The translations under genes were made by a program, and so were the position numbers. Below, piece by piece: positions 51,501 through 60,880 of a DNA stretch of 64,000 bases. Where the stretch lies: the NCBI GenBank assembly GCA_013399115.1, contig VXAA01002214.1, forward strand, positions 189,593 through 253,592. The letters run 5' to 3'. The notes under the pieces were generated by a model. The model was not told the origin of the DNA. It searched no databases and saw only the letters and a program-made list of their open reading frames with translations. Position 1 is the first letter of the stretch; each line of letters begins with the position of its first letter. Source of the stretch: Anseranas semipalmata. Taxonomy: Eukaryota; Chordata; Aves; Anseriformes; Anseranatidae.

Positions 51501-52097
51501 GTCTGCAACAAACAGGAATGGCAGGTACTCAAATAATACTCTGTGGCGATAGTTTTGGCTGTTCAGGCTTTTAATCAGCTCTGCTTTAACGAAGGAAGTT
51601 GTCTTATCTTTAGCAGCAATACAGCTGAACTCTTCGATTGCACTCCATACTAGGAGGTTTTAATTACATTTTCTGAGTAAAATACAGGCCTCTTGTTCCA
51701 TATAGCTGTAACATGAGAAATAAAAAGGATATTATTAGTCATCTCGTGCTTTGTTCCCTCTGTCTAATGCTGAAACCTTCCAGCATGAAGTTACAAGAGG
51801 CACATGTATCTAAAATACCGTGACTTAGATCCTGCTGGTGAGGAAGTATGCTGATGTATTTTTTCAGCACGCGGGTAGTCTCAGGGATGCGCCGGGCATT
51901 ATCTGGGAGGCGAGGCTGAGGCTGCTGCAGCATTCCCATTATGTCAGAGGGGAGCTGTTTGTTTTTAAGTAGCGTCAGCCACTGAGACAATGCAGGCTTC
52001 TCACATGAACTTGCTTACACTACAATACTAGTAAATCATGATTATTACCCAACAGTTGCATGTTTTTAATCATCAAAGTACTTAAAATATTATAATA

Positions 52098-52212
52098 ATG
52101 CTTGGCACTTTTCAACTTCAAAGCATGCTGCAAACAGTAATTAGGTCTAATAACCATGCTGTGACAGTGAGACATTGCTATCTCTTGTTTTACAAAGGAG
52201 AGTGGGGGGGTC
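52098..52212 (+). repeat. L2/MIR-like remnant
   Basis: GCTTGGCACTTTTCAACTTC, AAAGCATGCTGCAAACAGTAA, then TGTGACAGTGAGACATTGCT and TTGTTTTACAAAGGAGAGTG. This follows the recalled L2/CR1-like pattern (CTTGGCACTT, TCTCAAAGCGCTTTACAAAC, CTGTGAGGTAGG, TTTTACAGATGGGG). The copy is ancient. Confidence 0.5.
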
Positions 52213-53377
52213 AGCCGCTGATTCGCTTGCATCATCCTGTGTGAAGCTGGAGATCTACCACTGAAGGCTGTGATTTGATAAACTCACCTCCCCATAGGCA
52301 AATCCCCCACTGCTACCAGCGGCCAGAAGGGCTTTGAAGATGCTTGCAGTGCTGCTGGGGAAGGGACAGGAGATTTTCAGCACTCGGAGCTTCTACTTGA
52401 GACTGTAAAACCCCGTCTGATTCACATTTTGTTCCATGAGGGCCTGGAGCAGCTTTTGAAACTGTTGGAAAAAGTTTTACCCCATCTTGGCTTCCTGGCT
52501 GGTGTGTTTTCACCACCCAGCAAAGTGTTGTGGAGACTGGAGGGAATAGTTGTGGACAGCATGTGTCAACTGTGGGTCATTTTTCCTTTTGCAAGCCCAA
52601 TCTTTGCGTTGAGTCTTTTGCTAAAGCGACAGTTCTCCTGTTCTTTCCTTTTAGTTTGCAACACATAGGACATAAAAATTGTGCAGGAAGTAATTATTAG
52701 ACACATCTAAATATCAGAAACTCACAAACTGGTTAAATGTGAAAATCTGTGTTAAAATGTAGAGCTGATTCTGATTTTATATATTAAAAGAAAATTCCCA
52801 AAAGACTGCTTTCTTTTGGATATTTGTTGTCCCGGTTGCAAACACCAGTTGTGATCATTCCTTGGGACAGAGTCATTTCTAGCTTACTTTTTTACTAAAT
52901 ACTAGAGTATCTACATGAAATGCGTCATTCTTCACTGGAAAAGGTCTCTGCCTTCTGCCTAATGTGGTGGAACCTCATTATCCTGGAGCTTTCTACCTCA
53001 TCAACATGTTGGTGTCAGTTTAAAAGTTAGTAGGTGAGCATACAGTGTCACTTTGACTGCACAAGCTTTGTTTTCTACAGTAAAGAAGGCTAAAGAGCAC
53101 ATGGAAAAAAGAGCTTCCCTGTAAGAGCTGATGTTACGTGTCTGCGCCTGGGCTGCAGGCTGGACGGCGTTCTGCCCCGTCTTTGGACCTGTATGGTCCC
53201 CCTGCGCGGTCTTGGCCGACCTGCTGCTGCTCTGGTCGGGTATGAAACTGAGCCTCTTCCCTGCTACTGCTGAAAACTGGTCTGACAGGGCAGATGTGCC
53301 AAGGTGGGTATCCAGCTAAAAGAGTAAAGAAGCACAGTGTTTGTGAAACCCCGTACTTGTGAACTCTCTGCTAGGCT

Positions 53378-53412
53378 GCTCATTATAAGCGCTCATTATT
53401 ATTATAATGAGC
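53378..53412. repeat. 11-bp perfect inverted repeat
   Basis: GCTCATTATAA (53378-53388) and TTATAATGAGC (53402-53412) with a 13-base loop. It lies 242 bases upstream of the 53654 open frame. Possibly a small MITE remnant or a chance AT palindrome. Confidence 0.6.
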
Positions 53413-53653
53413 TATCTGCAAGTTGCTTCAAGTTTTGTTAGAAACTCTGACTTTTGTTTCAATATTATGAAAGCAAATAGTAACCTGGACTTGGCTGTAC
53501 TCAGTCATTCAAAGGAAAACCAAGCAGCAGGTTCTTTGTGTCAGTGGGCAGGATGACTTTACTTTGTCTAGCTGGCCAGGCACTTGACTCAGTTGGCTCA
53601 TTTTTTTTAAAGTTTTAATCTCAGCCTGATTGTCAATAAGAGGTTACAGCTAT

Positions 53654-54028
53654 ATGGAACAGGCTAGTGCCGTGCAGGCACGGGAGTTACTCAAGTACCT
53701 CGACAAACGAAGCCGCATTGCCTGGCTGATCGAGCTCAGGCAGCGTCCCAGCCTACGAGGCCTTGCACCCCCTGGCGCACGGCTTCCCCGGCCCGATCAG
53801 CTGGTCCGCACAGCGCTGCGCCGGGAGGTGGCAAAGCTGCGTCTCCTCTGCCTTTGTGTCTTCCTGCTTGCGATTGCTAGCACTTTGCTGTCGATCACAG
53901 TGTTCACCATGCCCAGGCGCTCTCAGAGCTTGATGTTTGACTGTGTGCAATGCTGTCATTTGGGAAATGCTTCTGGGGGGCAAATGGGACACATGTTTTT
54001 GCCTTTATTTCTAAAATGCAGCAGATAG
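53654..54028 (+). CDS. Candidate small membrane protein ORF within WTIP intron 2 (unrecognised)
   Basis: A 124-codon frame from ATG (53654) to TAG. I do not recognise it. Residues 1-61 are charged and probably helical (for example ELLKYLDKRSRIAWLIELRQ and, after a Pro-rich turn, LVRTALRREVAKL). Residues about 62-84 form one hydrophobic stretch (LRLLCLCVFLLAIAS onward), followed by MPRRS. The first 85 codons are GC-rich with a preference for G or C at third positions and have many CpGs (about 18 in 200 bases by my count), unlike the AT-rich flanks. The last 30 residues (Cys- and Gly-rich) look less like protein. The Kozak context is weak (T at -3, G at +4), and there is no clear promoter, poly-A signal or good splice pair. 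It could be a real small gene, an old retrocopy, a fragment of an alternative exon, or a chance frame in a CpG-rich block. Confidence 0.25.
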   Translation: MEQASAVQARELLKYLDKRSRIAWLIELRQRPSLRGLAPPGARLPRPDQLVRTALRREVAKLRLLCLCVFLLAIASTLLSITVFTMPRRSQSLMFDCVQCCHLGNASGGQMGHMFLPLFLKCSR

Positions 54029-54207
54029 AAGCCAAAATAGTGCAGCCCGCGCTGTTTGTGTGATAACTTGCTGCTTCTTGCTTATGAGATAATTATTGTA
54101 CTATCCCTGAATGAAATTCCTCTAAGGCAACAGGCCTGTCAATCATATTAATTATTGCTAATAATAGTAATTATCATGTGAGTAAGCTACTTGCTTGCTT
54201 TATGAGT

Positions 54208-54265
54208 TTAGGCAAGTCAGTTCCCTAATAGGCAGCTTGGTTTTTTTGGCTGGAAAATGGGGAAA
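54208..54265 (+). repeat. Possible MIR/SINE-like remnant, short
   Basis: TTTAGGCAAGTCAGTTCCCT followed by TTTTTTTGGCTGGAAAATGG resembles the GGGCAAGTCACTTCCCT and AAATGGGGATAA motifs of MIR-type SINEs. It is very short, so the call is tentative. Confidence 0.3.
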
Positions 54266-55559
54266 ATGTTTTTTTTTTCCACAGTTTTGAAAGGTGCTGC
54301 TCTGTGCGTGTTGTATAAAACAGACTTTTTTTACCACATCAGCTGTACGGAAAGGGAGCCTGGGTGTCTGTGTTTGGCAGGTTGGATTCACGGAGCTGTG
54401 TGGAATCAGTGAGCAGTGGCTCGCAAGCTGTGCAGTGGCTGAGGCAGGGACTTGCAGCTTTGCTGTGCATGGGTGAAGTGAGGTTGTTTCATGTCACAGC
54501 TGCCAAACATGTTTGATAACACAAGCATCACTGAGAGCCAGTCCAAAACATCCTTTTTGCCGTGTTTGCTTTGGGTCCTAGGCTTCCTACTCTATCCTGT
54601 TCAGGGAAGACTCCGACCAGATTGACTTCTGCCAGGGTGCTGTGCTAAGGAAACAGAAGGACCTGGTCCTTCTATCCACCTGAGCACTGCCAGGGTCTGT
54701 GCACTGGGACATGAAGCAGGATGTACGGGTCCTTATGCACCTTCTGCCGTGCCTCAGGAGATGCTGACGCCTGCCCTTGCTGAGGGCATTCCTTTCCTGC
54801 AGAGATCCTTCCAGCAACAGAGTTCACAATTTGTCCCTAATTATCTCTGCTGCTTCTAACCATAATGGATGTGTGGTGAGGGTGATGGCCAGAGCTTCAC
54901 CACCTGAAGCAAATGCCCCAGCTCTGCACCTGTGAAGGCAGTGTGTGTGGGCAAGGTGGAAGTGCTGCATCAGCACATCAAAGACCAGTCTGTGGCCTGG
55001 GTGTGGCCACTTCATTTCCACCATCTGAAGGCAAGTTGTGTATCCTGGCCAGGTCGGCAGAGCCAAGATGTCCTTTAAAAAGCCATTCTGGCCTCTTTCC
55101 TTTTCTTCCTTCCCTTCCTTTGACATTATTTTACTATTAGCTCCTTCATTTCTGGTTGGGTAAAGGCATCAGGGCAGAGGACAGTAGTTCTTGTTTTCTT
55201 TTCTGGGAGCAGATTTCTTCCCTGGCCAAGTGTCCCCTTGCCCGGTTCTGTGCCTGCTGGGCCTCCACACCTCCACAGGGGACGTGACTCCCGGCAGCTG
55301 GCATGAGCTCAGGGGCACGCTGAGGTGCCACCACCACCACACAAGTGAATGGCGTTGGGCAGACCTGAGAGACTCTTGGTGGGCCTGGTTTGTCCTGCCC
55401 AGGTGGCACTGGCACCTGAGGTTAAGGTGCCAGGAGGATGGTCTGTGAGGCAATGCAGAGCCTTAGCAAGCAATTAAAGATGGAAATGAAGCCAAAGCTT
55501 TCACATCAGCACAAAAATTATAATATTTTTGTTTGCAAGGGGTGATTTCAAAAGTACCA

Positions 55560-55840
55560 TGGTGTTTTCATGGTGGAGGCACGTACTCACCACAGGGGGT
55601 GGCTGAGGGCCCTGGAAGCCATAAGGCTCCTCTGCTGCTATGACTGCAGTCACTCCGAGGGGCCACTGCAGTCCCTGCCGTGGTGCGTGGTGCACCCACG
55701 TCCTGGCCAGCACTGGGGCCGGGTCGCGACTGGCTGGAGGGACGGTGCTGCGGGTGTCCGGAGGTTTCCACACAGCAGCAGGCTCTGCTGCGAGCGCACG
55801 GGTGAGGCTGTAGGGGAGGGTTTGGGGCGTGATGGCGGTG
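55560..55840. promoter_or_regulatory. CpG-rich block in intron 2
   Basis: A second GC-rich block with about 17 CpGs in 280 bases by hand count. On the minus strand it contains a perfect donor-type sequence (GTG|GTGAGTACG, around 55585-55600) following an open frame that reads EEPYGFQGPQPPPVV. Whether this is an antisense exon or coincidence cannot be settled from the sequence. The plus strand also stays open across the block (55570-56100), which weakens any single-frame coding claim. Confidence 0.25.
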
Positions 55841-56129
55841 ACGGCCAAGACAAGAGGGAAGGTGCTGGGAGGGGGTGTCACGGATGTGACAGGAGACCAT
55901 GTCCTCCCTTCACCAGCACACTGCTGGTGGTGCACCTAGGTTTAACTTTGAGCAGGTCCTCACAGGGACCAGCACGTGAAGGTCACCTGAAGCATATTTA
56001 TAGTTCTGTAAAGGGCTCTGCCCAGAGAGTCGTGAGCTGGAAGATGTGTCAGTCAAGTGGGGAACGGCTTCTTCAGCATCTGCATAGGGGAAGGGTGTAA
56101 AGATACTTACTACATCCTTGACAACTGCA

Positions 56130-56347
56130 GTTAGATATTAAGAAAAAAAAGCCTGTACTTTCTCGCTGGAAGTGCAGTTAAGACCAAGAGTGAGCTAGGA
56201 AGGGCAGTGGCAGATCTTTCAGTGGAAAGGTTTAAGAACAGCTGGATAAGCAGCATGGAGATCTAGAGGTGGTTGCTCCTGTGCCAGCCTAGGGAGGCCC
56301 CATGATCCCCTGAGAGCTGTCCCGGCCCCGTGTCTTGTTTCTGTGAC
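56130..56347 (+). mobile_element. CR1-like LINE fragment, 3' end
   Basis: Contains TTAGATATTAAGAAAAAAA, GGTTTAAGAACAGCTGGATA, GATCTAGAGGTGGTT and GCTCCTGTGCCAG, ending CCTGAGAGCTGTCCCGGCCC and GTTTCTGTGAC. These are in the order seen in CR1 3' untranslated ends (recalled). It is a 5'-truncated fragment in sense orientation, lying just after the CpG-rich block. Confidence 0.7.
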
Positions 56348-57127
56348 ACATGGAATGGGCCGGTTTTACCTCAGAGTCTCAGAGAAGATTGACAGTCTCA
56401 GAGCATTGCCTGCACCACCGGGCTCCTGGTCCCCACCAGAGCTACCAGGCAGCTGGAAAGACAAACAAGAGCTGACTCCACCTACCAGCAGTATGGAGAC
56501 AGCAGCCTGTGAGATCGACAGCCCAAGAATGTGCACACAAAAGAAGCATTTCCCTCTGCCACGACAGTAAAACCGCCAGACAACCACATGCAGCATGTGA
56601 TTTCCCAAAAGCATCAGCCCAGATCCCAACTTTTTTGTGCCACACACTGTTTCCCAGGATCAGATCACAGTGGCAACGTGTAAAAGGCACTTTTAAACAC
56701 TGAAAATTAATCATATTTTCCTCAACGTTGTTTATGGAAACCATGGAGAGCACTTCTGCCCCTCTGTGCTCGGCCAACTGGCTCAGCTTGCTGGCCCTGA
56801 GAGTTGAACCCTCCGCAGATAGGCGGTGTTTACCGTGCAGCTACTCTGTCTTGGAGAAGTCCAAGCTTGTTCTGTGGAATAAAAGCTTCATCAGTGACCT
56901 GGGACAGGTTGTCTGTTGACCTGTAAGTACAGAGTCTTTTGCCCTTTACATTGCTCTGTGTCCCTGATGGTATCGTTGCTGTGCATTGCCATCAGCAGCC
57001 AGTATGCAGCCCACAGTAGGCACCATGCCATCTGCTTGCCAAGGCTGCAAATGGCTTGTGAGAGCACCCAAATATTTGGGAGGTTTGGCCACTGGGACCC
57101 TGATATAAAGTGGAAATGAGGTGAGTC

Positions 57128-57228
57128 AGGATTATTCTCGTTTCCATCCTCGCTCACTGGTTTTACACTGATAAAATCTCCTTGCCTTCAATGTAGCAGC
57201 TCTGGTATAAGGCAGAGATCCGATCTGT
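57128..57228. repeat. Diverged palindromic repeat copy
   Basis: The segment GGTTTTACACTGATAAAATC, CCTTCAATG and CTGGTATAAGGCAGAGATCC resembles the palindromic amniote repeat with GTTTACACTGGTGTAA arms around a TTGACTTCAATGG centre. It is diverged and lacks exact arms. It lies about 750 bases upstream of the third WTIP exon. Confidence 0.4.
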
Positions 57229-57973
57229 GGTATCTAAAATCTGATTGGGCTTGGTGGTTTCTGAGCTCCCTTTTTAAACCCTTTTTGTTGGGACTCTGGA
57301 ATCTGTTGTGTATTTCTTCTAACTGCAAAGGGAGCCATCAGTTCATGATGATCACAGGCTTTGTCAATAGAGTTCAGCAAGCTTTAATGAAATGGCAAAT
57401 GCTCAAACTTGAAAATGAAATCTCTTATTTTCAGTGTGACCTGCTGTCCTTCTCTCCAGCATATGTGCCTGGTATTGCCTCAGTATCACAGGTAGCTCTG
57501 GGTGCAGTTGTTGTGACATTGATTAATGTATTAATACTTTTAAAGGTGACAGGAGCATCCATATGCTGTATTCCGTGTTTGTGGTCCTTCAGAGATGAAT
57601 GCATCACTGATGTTGATTCCAATGGATGTGTGCTAGGTGTAATTTCACCAGCTAAGAAAATTGTCTGAATTTACATATGAGCCTTTCCTCCAGAATTATC
57701 TTCTTTGGTTTTAGATTTCAAATTTTCCAGGAACTGGTATGAGCTGGGTTCCATTACTTGTGCTTACAGGCAATGTTTAGTTGATAAGGAGTTTGTTAAT
57801 GCAGGATGGAGACTAGAGCCTAATCCTCACCCATGGATGGACTCTCCAGGGAGGAGAGAAGCCAGGAACTGGCCTCACTAACGTGCGCAGCAGGGTGTGC
57901 TTTTTATTTGGCATCCTGAACGACTGGCTTTCGGAACAAAGTACAGAATTCTGATGGTACAATATTTTAACAG

Positions 57974-58041
57974 GGAGAAGACTACGAGGAAAAGCGTTCT
58001 ACAATGTCAATGGCAAGGTGTACTGTGAAGAAGACTTCCTA
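57974..58041 (+). CDS. WTIP: WTIP exon: second half of LIM domain 1
   Basis: A 68-base exon with acceptor TTTTAACAG and donor CTA|GTAAGT. It enters in phase 1 (G + GG gives Gly) and leaves in phase 0. It encodes GRRLRGKAFYNVNGKVYC then EEDFL. The Cys and Asp of YCEED, 17 residues after the last Cys of the previous exon, are the seventh and eighth zinc ligands, so LIM1 is complete (Cys-x2-Asp ending). GRRLRGKAFYNV is, as I recall it, the WTIP form; AJUBA and LIMD1 differ here. The pyrimidine tract before the acceptor is poor (only T-rich ATATTTTAACAG), so inclusion may depend on exonic signals. The next exon, which should start at the LIM1-LIM2 linker, is not in the window. Confidence 0.92.
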
Positions 58042-59429
58042 GTAAGTAAGACTTTAGGCATTTTTTCATTGTTTTTAGACCAAATTGTTCTTTTATATTG
58101 GGTTGTTTGCTTTGAGAGATGGTTTTCTCTTCTGGGCCATCCTTCTGCTAGTGCTGGAATTGGGAAGCATTTACCACTAACTCCATGAAGACAGAATCAG
58201 ACCCATAGTTTGAAGTGGTGGCTATGAAACCAAGCACATAAGTACATAACTGTCCATAAGCCATCACAGAGTGTAAATTATGAGAATACACAGTGGAGCT
58301 GCTCAAGTTTGAGACTTGACTTGCAGCCACAAAGCCTCTCCTGCCAGGCTCAAAGGCAAACATCTGGGGAATACCAATCACAACAAGAGGGGAGACGTTT
58401 CTGACTGGAGCACGTCATCGCTGTGTACAATGTTGCTTTGTTGCAGGCGCAGTTTTAATCACTGCTCTGCTAGGAGTGATGTGGAGCTGCATTGTGATTA
58501 GCTAAAAACTGTTAGCCGCTGAGGAGCAACTAATTTTCTCTCCATGCGCCCAGAGCTTTTATAAATGGTGTGCTTTAATAGAGACTGAGTCATGAAAAGA
58601 AAAATGAAGCTTGTTGCTGAGCTGTGTTGTTCCAAAAATAAAATATTTGTGCAATTAAGGGTGAGGATTGTGCAGTACACAGAGAATGATTTGATAAGTG
58701 GCAGGCCATTTATAATTAAGTATAAGGGGACCGCATGGCTGGGAATTGAACTGATATATTTTAGCTTATAGGATGATGAATTGGAGAACCAGTATGTTGA
58801 ATTTACAGCGCCTTTATTTATCGAAATACCATTCATTTAGAAGCATTGGTCTTCCAGAACAGCTTTTCATTTCTAATGAAAATATGGCTATCCTTTTTGC
58901 AAAGGAATTACTCAAAGTATATCCCACAACAAAAATGTTACCGGCAGTTCAGAGTTTGCAAATGCATTTCTCATCAATGCAATCCATAAAAATCATGGAA
59001 ATTCCTAAAATATAAGCCATATTTGCCTTCATATGTTATACCTTTACTCTCAGCCTACCACAACCAGAGCCTGTTGAGAAGAGCAAATTGTATTTTGTAC
59101 AGAAAAGTTCTGTGTTATAATTGAAATATGTTACTGTTTTGCTTGCTTTTTGGAGAGAAAATTTCTTTTTCTTCCATACTTTTTTCAGCTGTCTTTCCCC
59201 CATTTCTGCAGAAGCATAGGGAGAGAGAGAAAAGGTGGAGTGTGAGATAGAGGGGCTTGAACCTTTGAGATTTTTGTTTTGTACCGTGTTGGAATGTACT
59301 TTCCCCATGATCAAAACCTTTTGTTCAGATTGAATGACATGATTGTTGCTATTGACTTGTAATTACAGCCTAAACATGACAATTTTAAATCTAAAAATCT
59401 ACATCTTTTTGGAGAACATTCAGGTTTTT

Positions 59430-59450
59430 GGGGGGCAGGGAGGGGAGGGG
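59430..59450 (+). other. Potential G-quadruplex motif in intron 3
   Basis: Four G-runs (6, 3, 4 and 4 Gs) separated by CA, A and A fit the classical G-quadruplex pattern on the WTIP sense strand, about 1.4 kb after the LIM1 exon. This would allow folding in the pre-mRNA. Confidence 0.6.
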
Positions 59451-60749
59451 TGGAACTGTTTAATTCTTAGACATGTTCTGTAGTAGGCTTCTGAAGGGAG
59501 ACACTTGCAGTGATTTTCCCAAGAAAACTGAGGTTAAGGACCTGATAGGAATACATTTTCTGCAAGTAAGGGAACAGCTGGGACATTCAAGGTGTAGATT
59601 TTTAAGCCCAAGCCTCCTATGGGTGCATGTTAGCAGGTTCCCACTGGCACAGGGAGATGAGAGAGAAGCAGACCAAGGGACTGCAGCAAAAGGCAGTAAA
59701 AGAAATTAAATTCTGGTGTTATCTCTGCCAGTGTTAAATTAGCTGCTTCTTAAAGAGCGATTCCAGTCTCTTTCAGCTTCCCTTGAGCAAACCTCCTAGC
59801 AAGAATACCAGGAATTTTCTTGTTTCTCTAGTAAAATAAAACAACTTTGCCTACTTCAGAGTCTTGAGGACTGAGAAAGCTCAGAGCATAGTAGTCAGAG
59901 GAAAAGTCTGCAGAGTAGCATTTAAAAAGGAAATAATTTTAACTGCTTCCTACCATCAGGTCTTGCTCCTAACCACTAAAAAAATCCAAGTCCTATCTAA
60001 AAAAGAGGCGTTTTCCATCCGAAGCAGATAGCCAAATGTTTTTTCTTGTGTAACTGAGAATTTAAATCTCTATTGTAACTCCAAATCTTACTGCAGATTT
60101 ATAGACAGATTCCCTGCTGACAGTGCTCTAGTAGGATGTTAGGGAAGTCAAAGATGGGGGGGAGTTCGTGTAAAAAAAAATTTTGCTTCAGCATGTATTA
60201 GGCTAATCTTGCACTGTGTCATCTGATCGCTACCGTGCGAGCTTTGCAGGCCAGGAAGAGAGAACCAGCAGAACTATAGGAGTTGCTATGCATTATAACA
60301 GTCTCTGGAGTTGTCCTATAGCCCCAGATCCACAGGTCCGCCACAAAGACCTGCCTCCTCTCTCCCTGCAAGCCTCTGTCCTGCCCTATAGCAGCTGCAA
60401 GAGTACATGCCCCTACCTTCAGATGTTCTTGCATGTGAGACTTGTTTCTTAGCTCATCTCAACTTCTTTCTGGCCATGAAATGCTGTCAAAAGCAGAGTG
60501 GGTCAGATTCTGTTCTCATTCTTAGGTAGGAACTTAACAAAAAGATAACTTTAATTTGAAGAGGACAACAGAGGCAGTTTACCTACGTTATAATCATATT
60601 CCTGCTAAGAAAATACTGTCTCCCACTGGTGTCCTTGCCCTTACTTGGCTTTTGTTTGCCTGGGAACTGATGAGGAGAGTTACATGCTCCTGTATGTATG
60701 GGAGTCTCGTCACAGCCACAACCTGCAGATTGCGACCAGGTTAGTTCAG

Positions 60750-60880
60750 GTAAATTTAGATTAGATATAAGGAAGAAATTCTTTACTCTGAGGGTGGTTA
60801 GATACTGAAACAGGCTGCCCAGAGAAGTTGTGAATGCCCCCTCCCTTGGGGTGTCCTCCAGGCCAGTCCAGGCAAGGCAC
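60750..60880 (+). mobile_element. CR1 LINE fragment, bird-type
   Basis: Reads AGATTAGATATAAGGAAGAA, ATTCTTTACTCTGAGGGTGG, then CAGGCTGCCCAGAGAAG, TTGTGAATGCCCC and CTCCAGGCCAGTCCAGGCA. This is the classic core of the avian CR1 3' end. It is the least diverged of the four copies and therefore probably the youngest. It lacks both the 5' part and a clear terminal octamer. It is the best single hint that the organism is a bird. Confidence 0.8.

Larger units (their letters stand above)
30433..57973 (+). other. WTIP: WTIP intron 2 (about 27.5 kb), splitting LIM1
   Basis: Intron from GTAAGT to TTAACAG. It contains three CR1-like fragments (32700-33253, 46090-46312, 56130-56347), a hAT-like element (43209-43416), palindromic-repeat copies (34053-34126, 49243-49311, 57128-57228), SINE/L2-like remnants (39990-40110, 52098-52212, 54208-54265), poly-A runs (36590-36607, 37658-37678) and a poly-T run (31839-31855). 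The last part (about 49.5-56 kb) is unusual in having several GC- and CpG-rich blocks (49550-49740, 50500-50700, 51224-51500, 53660-53880, 55250-55840) between AT-rich stretches. About 37.9-39.4 kb is pyrimidine-rich on the + strand and carries a long but unconvincing open frame. Confidence 0.85.

Noticed and set aside
51210..51574. Overlapping open frames on both strands at 51.2-51.6 kb
   Set aside because: At least four frames are open together, which reflects GC content. I kept the block only as a possible CpG island.
53630..53632. TTG as start of the 53.6 kb frame
   Set aside because: Not a normal eukaryotic start. The first ATG at 53654 is used instead.
55570..56100. 176-codon open frame on the + strand
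   Set aside because: The frame starts in a CpG-rich block where several frames on both strands are open, and it runs close to the CR1 fragment. No protein-like segments were seen.
2..58041. Assignment to AJUBA or LIMD1 instead of WTIP
   Set aside because: The helical pre-LIM segment AERRLEALTLELEKELE and GRRLRGKAFYNV fit recalled WTIP sequence better. A proper alignment is still needed to be certain.
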